Below, piece after piece: positions 17,309-25,368 of a DNA stretch of 51,635 nucleotides. This DNA is from Acidobacteriota bacterium (GTDB lineage Bacteria; Acidobacteriota; Terriglobia; Terriglobales; Acidobacteriaceae), in the NCBI GenBank assembly GCA_003225495.1, contig QIAJ01000235.1, forward strand, positions 1-51,635, in the 5' to 3' direction. The position numbers were made by a program, and so were the translations under genes. How positions within the stretch are numbered: the stretch's first letter is position 1; every line of letters starts with the position of its first letter. The notes under the pieces were generated by a model. The model saw only the letters and a list, made by a program, of their open reading frames with translations. It made no database searches and was not told the DNA's origin.

Positions 17309-17467
17309 CTATTTGACCTTGGAACGCGATGGGGCCTTGAGGCGCTCAATGTGGATCAATGCCATCCGATCCGTGAGCATGTCGCAAGCTTTGCCCGGTT
17401 TCGCTCCGCACTTGGGGCAGACCTGCGACACGGGATTGACTAAAAGGTAGTCCGAGTTTTCTGTCAT
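17309..17467 (-). CDS. Small zinc-finger protein (phage-type CPxCGAxPG motif)
   Basis: 52 aa starting MTENSDYLLVNPV. It has Cys17, Cys20 and Cys28 in VCPKCGAKPGKACD and His39 in LIHIERLKA. This C-x2-C-x7-C-...-H-x2-R pattern is that of small DNA-binding phage zinc-finger proteins. No strong ribosome site is seen. It may be a stray phage gene. Confidence 0.55.
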   Translation of the reverse strand: MTENSDYLLVNPVSQVCPKCGAKPGKACDMLTDRMALIHIERLKAPSRSKVK

Positions 17468-17526
17468 GCGGCGGGAAGTTTAACGCGAGGTAAAGCCGCG
17501 CCCAATGGCCCGTTCGGGGTAGGCCC

Positions 17527-17706
17527 ATGACCAGACCCCTTAAATGGAACGACCTTTGGGTTTTGGCTTACACAGAGCAAGATCCATTCAAGTCTCAACC
17601 GTGATTGAAAAATACGGACTTGTTGGAAAAAGAGAGGCACTTCTTGGAGCAACTCAACGTGCTTCCGCATTGGCTCATCGTGGACTACTGCCTTCTCAGG
17701 GCGTAG
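17527..17706 (+). pseudogene. Small ORF interrupted by an in-frame TGA
   Basis: An ATG at 17527 opens 25 codons (MTRPLKWNDLWVLAYTEQDP, then FKSQP). A TGA (17602-17604) follows, and the same frame continues for 33 coding-like codons (LKNTDLLEKERHFLEQLNVL...) to TAG at 17706. A single nonsense mutation in a 59-aa gene is the simplest reading. No selenocysteine context is apparent. Unknown function. Confidence 0.3.
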
Positions 17707-20164
17707 ACAATACCTTTAGAAGCTCCACATGGCTGGAATTCTCTTCCACATTAATGACTTGGCCGTAGTCCTCGAGCGGGCCTATGAAGTCCGGATCAAA
17801 ATATGCTTCCGGCTCCACTCCCGGCACTGCAAAAAGCTTGTACTCTCCGGGCGGAACGCCGAGGAAGTTAAACTGCCCCTCCTTATTAGTCAGAGCCGTT
17901 CTGTACAGATCGCGTTCCTGGCGATGCTCGGGGGCCGGGACCAGCACGACTTCGACGCCCTTCGCAGTAGTCTGCTCTTCGTCCACAACCGATCCGGCTA
18001 TGCTACCAGCAGAGGAGCTGACCACGAGTTCGAAAGGACCAGCAGCATGCCTGAAGTCAATCTTGCGGCCTGGGATGTCCTCCATCCCGACCTCGATCTT
18101 TCTGAGGTAGAACTCCTGCGGCAACCCGAACACCTCAATCGTGTACTGGTCCGGGAGAACCCCGGCGATTGAGAACGTTCCATCTGGTTTCACGTCACCA
18201 ATGACGGATCCGGTAAGCAGGTTATTGTCTGGCTCCAGCAGAACACGCACCGACTTCAAGGCTATAGACTTGTCACCCTCAACTCGCACACGCCCATTCA
18301 CGGTGCCGGACCTGTTCATAACCAATTCGATGTTCTCGATATCCATGTCCCTGATCTCGAGGGCCTGGGCCCCGGCATAATGGTCGTTCTTCTCATTCGT
18401 GAGCGCCGAAAGAGTGTAAGCCCCGGGTGACACGCCACGTATTTCAAAGTGGCCTAGAGCGTCCTTGACAGTGGTAGTCGGATTGAACGAGGCTCCTGCC
18501 GTATCAAAACCGCGCGATATTAGGGTAATAACGGTGTTGCGGCTGAACTGGGTTCCTGCCGAGGTGAGGACCCTGCCTCTTATGGTCACCGGGCGGGACA
18601 CCGTAGCCCAAATATCGATTCCGGTGATCTGGTCTCCCTGTCCAACTGCAACCGGCGCTGCACCCAGCAGGTCCGTATTTCGTGGGTAATAGGTAGGAAC
18701 GTAGCGTTCCGGTCCTCTCTTTTCTTGATCCGCACCCGTCGCGGCGGCAGTAGAACTGGCAACGATGTAATAGGTCCCTGGACTGAGACCGTGAAGCCTA
18801 TACTCGCCGAGATCGTTAGTCACGGATGTCGCAATGAGATGCAATTGGCGTTTACCGCCGATATAGCTGTATCGCCTTGCTTGTATTTGAAAATCGGAGG
18901 CCGGATCGCCGTCCTGATCAAAAACCCGGCCTGTCACTACAGATGAAGGAGACACTCGCAGGACAATATCGCTCAATGTCTGTTTGCGTTTCACAGTTAG
19001 AGATGCACCTGTCAGGCTTTGGAGACCGCTGATTCTTGGCATTTGCAAATACCCCGGATGGTCCACCATCAAGTGATAATTGCCAGGATCTACGTTTCTG
19101 ACCAGGAAAATGCCTGTCGCATCGGTCTCAGCAACGTAAGGTACATTCATTCCGTTGCGTGTGCCTTCCATGGCAACTTTGGCATACCTCAACGGCTCGC
19201 TGGTCAATTGATCGACCACCATGCCGCCGACTGTACCCTGCTCCGAAGGGCTGAGTTCTGCCTTGGATGACTGTTTATCGGGACGCGTCGATGTCCCAGA
19301 ACTGAACGCCGTCGATCCAGTGAAGAGTATGGGAACTACCATGGTGGGACTTTTGACCGCGGTCTTCATCAGTCTTATTTCGATCCCGCTTGTTTGCTCT
19401 CCGGAGCGGACCGAGACGGCGGTTGCGCTTCTCAGATCGTTGGTATCCGGGTAAAAGGTCGTCACATAGTCATTGAAAGCGCCGTCTCCACTTACCCGTT
19501 CTGTTTCTCCCCAATCGGATTCCGCCGGATCTGCGCTGATGTAGTAGGTGCCAGGTTTCAGTCCATGGAGGCGGTACATGCCACGATCATCAGTCGTGGC
19601 CATCGCCACACCGTGTAGCGGGCCTCCCGGGTAGCTGGCTAGCTTCGCATGGACGCTCGCACCTACGACGGGGTCACCCTCCTGATCTATCGCGCGGCCC
19701 GAAATAACGGAAAGGGGAGACAGGCGAAGAGTGACCAGCGGCAAGTTGTCAGTGGACGAATAGTTCGCGATATCACTCTGCTGGTCGCAAGAGGTTATGT
19801 CGAACTGCGCATCTAAAAATCCCTTTTTCCTTACGTCTAATCGATGACGACCTTGAGCGAACGCGCGCAACAGAAACCGTCCTGTAGCGTCAGTTTCCGT
19901 ATGGGATCCAGTAGCGTTCACACTCGCATCTCCCAGGCTGAGCCGTGCTCGCTTTACAGGCTCACCAGAAACGGCGCTCAGCACTACGCCCGAGACAAAA
20001 CAGGATTCCTTACTTCGAAGGTGTAACCCTGGCCGGTCGCCCACAGGCTGTGGAGTATTACCCGAAGCGGAGGATGATCTCTGCCCCGCTCGGGCAACCA
20101 TGAAGCAACTCCCCGCAAGTGAGATCAAAACCAGGACGTAAATGCGGTTCTTTAGGGACATCAT
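17696..20164 (-). CDS. Secreted protein with about seven carboxypeptidase-regulatory-like repeats
   Basis: 822 aa. A signal peptide (MMSLKNRIYVLVLISLAGSC...) is followed by at least seven beta-sandwich units of the CarboxypepD_reg/Cna-B type. Their starts can be seen as SGVVLSAVSGEPV, ISGRAIDQEGDPV, VGGMVVDQLTSEP, VTGRVFDQDGDPA, IRGRVLTSAGTQF, VNGRVRVEGDKS and IAGSVVDEEQTTA. The units carry GxYxLxxxxPGxYYI-type closing strands, and no catalytic domain is present. Such repeats serve as adhesive or structural modules at the cell surface. The start ATG overlaps the protease stop (ATGA), so the two are translationally coupled. It is the last gene of the peptide/protease cassette. Confidence 0.85.
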   Translation of the reverse strand: MMSLKNRIYVLVLISLAGSCFMVARAGQRSSSASGNTPQPVGDRPGLHLRSKESCFVSGVVLSAVSGEPVKRARLSLGDASVNATGSHTETDATGRFLLRAFAQGRHRLDVRKKGFLDAQFDITSCDQQSDIANYSSTDNLPLVTLRLSPLSVISGRAIDQEGDPVVGASVHAKLASYPGGPLHGVAMATTDDRGMYRLHGLKPGTYYISADPAESDWGETERVSGDGAFNDYVTTFYPDTNDLRSATAVSVRSGEQTSGIEIRLMKTAVKSPTMVVPILFTGSTAFSSGTSTRPDKQSSKAELSPSEQGTVGGMVVDQLTSEPLRYAKVAMEGTRNGMNVPYVAETDATGIFLVRNVDPGNYHLMVDHPGYLQMPRISGLQSLTGASLTVKRKQTLSDIVLRVSPSSVVTGRVFDQDGDPASDFQIQARRYSYIGGKRQLHLIATSVTNDLGEYRLHGLSPGTYYIVASSTAAATGADQEKRGPERYVPTYYPRNTDLLGAAPVAVGQGDQITGIDIWATVSRPVTIRGRVLTSAGTQFSRNTVITLISRGFDTAGASFNPTTTVKDALGHFEIRGVSPGAYTLSALTNEKNDHYAGAQALEIRDMDIENIELVMNRSGTVNGRVRVEGDKSIALKSVRVLLEPDNNLLTGSVIGDVKPDGTFSIAGVLPDQYTIEVFGLPQEFYLRKIEVGMEDIPGRKIDFRHAAGPFELVVSSSAGSIAGSVVDEEQTTAKGVEVVLVPAPEHRQERDLYRTALTNKEGQFNFLGVPPGEYKLFAVPGVEPEAYFDPDFIGPLEDYGQVINVEENSSHVELLKVLSTP

Positions 20165-22272
20165 TTCACTGGTAGTTGAACTCCCGCTGGCATCTGAAGT
20201 GATTTTGCGGTATGCGGCAGTGTCCATGTGAACAATGCAGGGTCAACGCTATTGTTGACTTGAACGTTTTTGAGCGCAGTCCAATTACCCGGTTTGTCGT
20301 TAACGCCCTTCAGCATTGTGCGATGAATTAACTGGTCGGCGCGTGAAATGAAGTAATAAACCGTCTCGTCCGATGCTGGCGTGTACTTGGGCTCGACAAG
20401 ATCGAATTCATTTCCGTCGCTTGTGCGGTGGCCCAGATACTCAAAGTATGGACTACCTCGAATAGATTCGGGACGGAAGAATTGCTCGACCTGATCGACC
20501 AGCGTGCTTTGAATAAATTCGCCGCTCTGCCCCGCTTTTAATTGCACATACTGATTATTGTTCGCAAAGTAGGTGGTAGCGGTTTTCCCATCTGCGATCA
20601 GAAGAATCGTCCCCAAACCCTTGGTTCCATTAATTTGAACCCTCGCGAAGTTCGGCCGTTTGAGGACCATAGTTCCTGTAAAGTGATCTTCTCCGACCGA
20701 GCCTTCCAGGTCGGCTGTCAGACTGCTCAATTTCTTCGTTGCGGCTTCCGTTTGCTGAATCAGACGGTCGGCCTTCCGCGATGGCGTTTCCGCTCGACGA
20801 ATGGATGGCGGAACAAAAATGAATGCCGCAGCAATCCCGCAACACGCAGCGATACCGCCCACCCCAGCGAAGGCGTTGCGAGGAGTGCGAGAAGCCCAAT
20901 TAACAAACTTGGTCAAAGGGCTCTTGGCCGTGATCCAAAGGAGGTATAGGGTAGCCGGAACCGGCAGAGCTAAAAAGCCAATCTGCAACAGCAGCAGCAA
21001 CGTAGTGAAAAGGTCCTTCCGCGGGTCGATTACTCTCAGCATCGCTACTTGCGCTTGTAGGCCGTCCCATGTAGTCGTGATCAGTTGAGGGAGTGTTATC
21101 ACCATCAGCGCAACCAGGTAGACGAGCAGCGGAACGGTAATGAGGATATAGCTCAAAAATACGACCTTCACCCATGTTTTCACCTCCGGCAACCTGGTAC
21201 CTTCCAGGTCCGCTGCGTATGGCATCTTTTTCTGCAAGGCCGCTCGGATACGCGAGGGCACCAAGGTGCGCAGGAATGGAGCCATTTGTGAAAAGAAGTC
21301 GGGTATTCCGGTTAGATCGGCCATCAGCCAATAGCCGTCAAGGCGAATAACAGGAATAAACTGCTGGATGATCTCGAGATCTACGAGCAGAACAGCGAAT
21401 AGAAACAGTTCCCGATGACTAGTCAGATAGGCTGCGAACAACATCAACGTAAAGATCAGGTGAAAATAAATGCCGCCAAGATCCGTACTGATTCGGGCCC
21501 AGCGGCTTAGCCGGTAGTTGTCGGTGACGTCGGTGTAAAAGGCCGGATAGATGATGTATAACGCCATTCCCATACTTCCGACCTTGCCGCCATGATACTT
21601 AAGGGCCGAAGCATGGCCAAACTCATGGAAAACAGCGGCCAGCAAAACTAGCGTAATGACGAAAAGCACACCGCCCGGAGTGTAAATCGCTTCTTGAACG
21701 CCCTGAGACACACCATGTATGCGGTACAACCACCAGTGTCCTATGCCGGCGGCGACCAGCACGGCCGAGACGATCACGGAATTACAGAGCAACTGAAAAA
21801 CGCTCGCGATTGGTTCAATGAATCGAGCTCCAACCGTTCGGAACCTTATGTTGACATCCACAGGAGAAGATTCGGGTTTCGTTTCGCCCCGCTGACTCCC
21901 TATCAATCCCAGTGGAACAAGCTTGGACTGGATAAGATTTGCTACGTCTGCCGCTTCCAGCAGCCACTCTGTGGAACTAGTCACGCTTTCCGCAATATCA
22001 TCCAGCGTATGTTGACCGTTCGCTCGTTCAGCAATGCGATACAAGAGTTCGGTCATCTGTATGAATTTCCCGTCACGTTGCACGAGCCACTGCTGGTCGC
22101 GAAAGCCTACGCCGTTCATTTTTCCGATGAATCGAATGTTGGGGGCTAGCCTGGGAATCTCTACACTGCCAACTTTTGGAATGCTTTCCCGAGAGGAATT
22201 ATGACCAGAAGATGGATCGCGCAGCTCGCGCGCGGCATTTTCGCAGGCACTAGAATTGTTTTGCTGAAGCAC
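20161..22272 (-). CDS. PqqD/RRE-like - M50 site-2 protease - LolA-like fusion
   Basis: 703-aa membrane protein with three parts. Residues about 38-125 resemble a PqqD-like peptide-recognition (RRE) domain (WLVQRDGKFIQMTELLYRIAE, TLDDIAESV). Residues about 155-450 are an M50 zinc protease with HEFGH at 216-220 in one hydrophobic helix and the second motif LDGYWLMADLTGIPD (311-325), plus additional membrane segments. Residues about 500-703 form a periplasmic LolA/DUF2092-like domain (TADLEGSV, MVLKRPNFARVQI, DQLIHRTMLKG). The GTG start has AGGG about 9 nt upstream. A small peptide gene lies 62 bp upstream, so peptide leader recognition and cleavage or export is the likely role. That role is inference. 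Confidence 0.85.
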   Translation of the reverse strand: MLQQNNSSACENAARELRDPSSGHNSSRESIPKVGSVEIPRLAPNIRFIGKMNGVGFRDQQWLVQRDGKFIQMTELLYRIAERANGQHTLDDIAESVTSSTEWLLEAADVANLIQSKLVPLGLIGSQRGETKPESSPVDVNIRFRTVGARFIEPIASVFQLLCNSVIVSAVLVAAGIGHWWLYRIHGVSQGVQEAIYTPGGVLFVITLVLLAAVFHEFGHASALKYHGGKVGSMGMALYIIYPAFYTDVTDNYRLSRWARISTDLGGIYFHLIFTLMLFAAYLTSHRELFLFAVLLVDLEIIQQFIPVIRLDGYWLMADLTGIPDFFSQMAPFLRTLVPSRIRAALQKKMPYAADLEGTRLPEVKTWVKVVFLSYILITVPLLVYLVALMVITLPQLITTTWDGLQAQVAMLRVIDPRKDLFTTLLLLLQIGFLALPVPATLYLLWITAKSPLTKFVNWASRTPRNAFAGVGGIAACCGIAAAFIFVPPSIRRAETPSRKADRLIQQTEAATKKLSSLTADLEGSVGEDHFTGTMVLKRPNFARVQINGTKGLGTILLIADGKTATTYFANNNQYVQLKAGQSGEFIQSTLVDQVEQFFRPESIRGSPYFEYLGHRTSDGNEFDLVEPKYTPASDETVYYFISRADQLIHRTMLKGVNDKPGNWTALKNVQVNNSVDPALFTWTLPHTAKSLQMPAGVQLPVK

Positions 22273-22292
22273 TATGCTTTCCCTTGATTTTC

Positions 22293-22322
22293 AAAGAAAA
22301 GGCCAGGAGAAAAATCCTGGCC
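22293..22322 (-). terminator. Terminator hairpin between peptide gene and protease gene
   Basis: Minus strand: GGCCAGGA (22322-22315), a 6-nt loop, TCCTGGCC (22308-22301), then TTTTCTTT. It lies 13 nt after the peptide gene stop. Partial read-through would give abundant peptide mRNA and less protease mRNA, as in many peptide-precursor operons. Confidence 0.85.
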
Positions 22323-22334
22323 CCTTGAAAGCAA

Positions 22335-22577
22335 CTAGGTCGTCTGCGTGATATGGCAGGTCAGCCTGGTCGGCGCGATTATATTGTTGATAGCTTGCAC
22401 GGCGGCGCAGACTTGAACCGCAACGTTGTTGTTGGTGACGGTTACCCTCACGTGAAGCCCGTTCAGTACGTTCCGAATGGTTACATTCACGAGAGAAAGC
22501 ATGTGCCGGTAGGGGAGCTCAAGTGCGGTCTGCGACTCCATTGCCTGCAAGGTAAGCCTCTTTTTTTCGAGAATCAT
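22335..22577 (-). CDS. Small peptide, candidate precursor for the RRE-M50 protein
   Basis: 80 aa. The ATG at 22577 has GGAG 9 nt upstream; an ATG five codons earlier has no ribosome site. The N-terminal third (MILEKKRLTLQAMESQTALE, then LPYRHMLSL) is charged and leader-like. The C-terminal part is rich in Val, Asn, Thr and Ala with alternating residues (LHVRVTVTNNNVAVQVCAAV) and contains Cys57 and Cys74. The combination of small size, its own promoter, a downstream terminator hairpin and an RRE-protease gene next door suggests a ribosomally made, processed peptide. I recognise no family, and no radical-SAM, LanM or YcaO enzyme is nearby. Confidence 0.7.
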   Translation of the reverse strand: MILEKKRLTLQAMESQTALELPYRHMLSLVNVTIRNVLNGLHVRVTVTNNNVAVQVCAAVQAINNIIAPTRLTCHITQTT

Positions 22578-22683
22578 TGTCGTGTTCTCCATTTTTGGTC
22601 GGCTGATCCTTCATAGCCGAAATATGCAGGAGAAAATATGCCGCGTTTTCCCCCCATTCGTCTATTCCACAAATATCCTAAAA

Positions 22684-22726
22684 CGAATGGCTTAACGGTA
22701 ATATCTAAACCGAATGTTTTAATCAA
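22684..22726 (-). promoter_or_regulatory. Putative promoter and operator repeats of the peptide gene
   Basis: TTGATT (22726-22721), 17 nt, TATTAC (22703-22698) on the minus strand. A CGAATG direct repeat occurs twice on the + strand, at 22684-22689 near the start site and at 22711-22716 inside the spacer. An inverted copy, CATTCG, lies downstream at 22655-22660. The repeats are candidate sites for the adjacent LuxR-type regulator. Confidence 0.45.
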
Positions 22727-22788
22727 GTTGTGTTAAGGAGAAAACTGTAGAAGGAGTGTAGCGGGGCTTGACCCGCGTCTCGTCAGTT

Positions 22789-23352
22789 TTAAAGGAGCCC
22801 GTTCACTTTCCCAACGATTCCGGAGCGGGTGCTCACACCAAACTTGATCATGATTATATGTAAGAAGGCCCTGACCGTGTGTGGGCTAATATTCATTCGG
22901 CAAGCAATTTCTTTGCTCGTGAGCCCCTCTGCCAGGAGTAGCAGCGCTTCGCGCTCGCGCGGGGTTAGCTTGAACTGCTGAACCACTCGCCGAAGGTGGT
23001 CATTCCGGCGCGATGTTCGTTCCATGAGAATAGCTGCATGTGGTACGTGAGGCGCCGTTCCTGTCAATTCCAGGAGAAAAGGTCGGCAGAGATACCGCCG
23101 GCGACCTGACATTAGCGCAGAAGCTGCCCCTTCCGCTTCACTAGATGCAAAGACCACGGACTGAATTCTGTCGGCAAGTTGGTTCGTGTCGGAAGCGCCC
23201 GACTCCCCCGAGTTCCGGTACGAAAGGATATGGCGGGCCGTCGAGCTTACATAAACTACTTTCATGTGAGCGTCCAATAGGATGAGGCCCACCGGCTCGG
23301 GCCGTGTTGACGTGTAAGGCAAAACTTCAGATTCTGTAGAGTGGTTGAACAT
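22789..23352 (-). CDS. PAS-LuxR family transcriptional regulator
   Basis: 187 aa. The N-terminal half resembles a PAS sensor (EPVGLILLDAHMKVVYVS...), and the C-terminus is a LuxR/GerE helix-turn-helix (LTPREREALLLLAEGLTSKE, IACRMNISPHTVRAFL). No receiver domain is present, so it is not a phosphorylated response regulator. The chosen ATG has GAGG about 11 nt upstream; a GTG four codons earlier would sit on that site. It is co-oriented with and directly upstream of the peptide-protease cassette, so it is the likely controller of that cassette. Confidence 0.85.
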   Translation of the reverse strand: MFNHSTESEVLPYTSTRPEPVGLILLDAHMKVVYVSSTARHILSYRNSGESGASDTNQLADRIQSVVFASSEAEGAASALMSGRRRYLCRPFLLELTGTAPHVPHAAILMERTSRRNDHLRRVVQQFKLTPREREALLLLAEGLTSKEIACRMNISPHTVRAFLHIIMIKFGVSTRSGIVGKVNGLL

Positions 23353-23770
23353 TCTGACCCACACCTCAAGTAAATTTCACTGAGCGCCTTACGATGCGTG
23401 GCCTCTTGGGGATTGAGAGCTGCAGCCCCACTCACGCGGGCGTCGAACCTTCCGTAAATGTGCGTCGCCTATTCTCAGAGAAGGACAACAAATGTGAGAA
23501 GAGCCCGTGTCTCGGTAGAACTATTGTATTCGGACTGTTTGGCGTATTTAGTTCGCAGCCCGACGGATAAAGTTTTTAATTAATGCGCTTATCCTGGCTT
23601 CTTCGGTTGATTCGATTCGCGTGTCAGCATATCCCAATATAGCTAGACAGTGGCAGAATTCAGTTAAGAACAGCTAATTCTCCGGTCCGATAATAGCTTC
23701 CGACTCTCATCTTCAGCGTCGCGACCTCGGCCTATCCTTATCCTGACTCTATCCTTGTCTAGCTCTATCG
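23353..23770. other. Intergenic region upstream of the luxR-type gene
   Basis: AT-richer stretch with no convincing gene. It must hold the promoter of the LuxR-type gene. It also contains most of a short tandem repeat, listed separately. Confidence 0.4.
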
Positions 23771-23781
23771 TTATCCTAGCT
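23732..23781. repeat. Three degenerate 16-17-bp tandem repeats
   Basis: CTATCCTTATCCTGACT (23732-23748), CTATCCTTGTCTAGCT (23749-23764) and CTATCGTTATCCTAGCT (23765-23781) follow each other without gaps. The array overlaps the stop codon of the small minus-strand gene at 23771. Confidence 0.6.
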
Positions 23782-23938
23782 TCCGAGTGGTCGAAGACCT
23801 TTTCGTTGCCTTTCTTCTTCGAACTTGACAATCAATTGCTCCACCCAGCTTCAAGACCTTATCCGGGTCTTCTTCCTTTTGGATTCGTCGCGCAAGTTCG
23901 CGCCAATCCGCAGTTGTGGCTTCTTTATCATTTGCCAT
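23771..23938 (-). CDS. 55-aa basic small protein
   Basis: MANDKEATTADWRELARRIQ, then KEEDPDKVLKLGGAI, then a lysine/arginine-rich tail. The N-terminal half has the amphipathic W-x-x-L...E-x-D-P-x-K-(L/V) pattern of small conserved proteins common in Acidobacteriota. GGAGAGGA lies about 15 nt upstream, which is rather far. Function unknown. Confidence 0.5.
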   Translation of the reverse strand: MANDKEATTADWRELARRIQKEEDPDKVLKLGGAIDCQVRRRKATKRSSTTRKLG

Positions 23939-24405
23939 TGGTATTGGTTTTGTCCTCTCCAGCGAGAGCTGATTTAAATGAGTGTTTCAAGCCGCGTTCT
24001 GGGCTGATTAATGCAAGCGTGGCATGCAAACTCTTTGTCGCGCTGCGACCAGCATCATTCGAAAAACTTATACTGGTGGTTTGCCCCATACAATGTTGCG
24101 AGTCATACGTTTCTTAAAGCTGATTTCTCCCAGAGTGCTTTTTATCCCGGGCCAAAGCTTTGAGAGTTAGTTAGACAACGCTTCCCTATTTCCGTAGAGA
24201 TTTAACAAAAAATTTAGCAAGCCGCTTGCCATGTAGAGCGACCAGCGAAAGGTTCTTTAATTTCACTGTTTTTCTTACTTTAGGGAGCCACGGTTCAGCC
24301 GGGAAAGCCGATTCGATGACCTTGGGTGGCCCAACGCCACCAGGGTGGTGGTTCTCGGCCAAGGTCTGACGATGAGAATCCGGATCAGGACCGTGGCGAA
24401 GTACA
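23939..24405. other. Stretch without a convincing gene
   Basis: Only short or poorly started frames on either strand. I see no repeat, RNA gene or strong terminator. Confidence 0.4.
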
Positions 24406-24609
24406 ATGCAGTACAAAAATGTCCCACAACCAATTCTTGAGACTGTGACGTCCCGTAGAAATGTACCGAATGCCGGGATTTCGTCAGGATTGACGGAGGT
24501 TGGGCACTTTCCCGCCGAGTCGTTTGAGACGGGGTTCTACGGGCCGATCTTTGTCCGATTCGCGAGAGGGCCATCACAAGCCGAAGAATGGGAGCAGGGC
24601 GTAGAATAG
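24406..24609 (+). CDS. 67-aa hypothetical protein
   Basis: MQYKNVPQPILETVTSRRNV to ...AEEWEQGVE. The composition is soluble and acidic at the C-terminus. The ribosome site is weak. It ends 8 nt before the next small gene, which supports a two-gene unit. Not recognised. Confidence 0.4.
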   Translation: MQYKNVPQPILETVTSRRNVPNAGISSGLTEVGHFPAESFETGFYGPIFVRFARGPSQAEEWEQGVE

Positions 24610-24617
24610 AAGCAACC

Positions 24618-24827
24618 ATGAAAACCACGAAGTTTGTTGTGAAAGTAAATCGTCCCGGCAATCTCGCCGTTCAGTACGTCCAGCGAATAGATCGAACTCC
24701 GATACAGACAACTACTAACCGCAGGCTAGCACTGATTATGGGGAGATTCACCGCCGAAGACGCTGCCAAGGCCGTCCAAACTTCGCGCTGCACCCCGGAA
24801 TTAGTGTCGGTGCAGGCTCTCGCTTAG
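24618..24827 (+). CDS. 69-aa hypothetical protein
   Basis: MKTTKFVVKVNRPGNLAVQY, then a short basic segment, then FTAEDAAKAVQTSRCTPELV. It looks like a small alpha/beta protein. The chosen ATG is 10 codons inside the longest frame, because the upstream part overlaps the preceding ORF. Function unknown. Confidence 0.5.
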   Translation: MKTTKFVVKVNRPGNLAVQYVQRIDRTPIQTTTNRRLALIMGRFTAEDAAKAVQTSRCTPELVSVQALA

Positions 24828-24845
24828 GCTCAGTATCGTCCAGCC

Positions 24846-25331
24846 TCATACCCTGTCAGCGATTTGGCCCGCAAGTTTGGTGGCTGCTCTTCGCATGGCT
24901 CCCGCACGTTGTGTGACACTCACCGCAGCCCTCTTCGTGTAAGGGCGGTAGTCGAAGCGGATGGGTACGTACTTCACGCTACCTTTATAGCGTTTTTCCA
25001 TCTGTCGCCCGAGGAACTCCGAGTTTTCCTTGAGAAACGATTTTTTCCCGTCGTAGAACGACGTGAATGCCTGCACGACGATCAGCTTCTTCCCCGCGTA
25101 AGGCCCCTTCCCCTCCTCGTCCAACCATTTCCAGATTTTTACAAGGTTCGCGACTGGCGCTCCCCTGCGAAGTTCGACCTCCACTAGGACTTCTCTAGTG
25201 CGACCCTTCCCCATGACATCCACGCACTCGCGATTGTCGCAAGGAGGATGTCCGATGCTCCATTCATAGTTTGTGTCTTTTGCTCCAAGTGAACGAACGA
25301 GTTGTCGTGCAAAGTTGGATGTTCTACTCAT
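24846..25331 (-). CDS. Hypothetical protein, PD-(D/E)XK nuclease-like
   Basis: 161 aa. The central segment CVDVMGKGRTREVLVEVELR has the D...E-x-E spacing of PD-(D/E)XK-type nucleases, with an additional Lys in NLVKIWKWLDE. The rest is basic (RYKGSVKYVPIRFDYRPYTK), as expected for nucleic-acid binding. It resembles uncharacterised proteins with VEVELRR-x-xP-x-xN-x-xK motifs. No methylase or toxin partner is adjacent. The nuclease call is a fold guess. Confidence 0.5.
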   Translation of the reverse strand: MSRTSNFARQLVRSLGAKDTNYEWSIGHPPCDNRECVDVMGKGRTREVLVEVELRRGAPVANLVKIWKWLDEEGKGPYAGKKLIVVQAFTSFYDGKKSFLKENSEFLGRQMEKRYKGSVKYVPIRFDYRPYTKRAAVSVTQRAGAMRRAATKLAGQIADRV

Positions 25332-25368
25332 TTGCTATTGCCTCAGTGAGGGTTGCCGCCCAATGATC

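Noticed and set aside
17602..17604. Selenocysteine read-through of the in-frame TGA
   Set aside because: No SECIS-like hairpin directly after the TGA and no redox motif around it; a nonsense mutation is simpler.
23755..24117. 120-codon plus-strand frame with a hydrophobic middle
   Set aside because: It is the antisense shadow of the more convincing 55-aa minus-strand gene and has no ribosome site.
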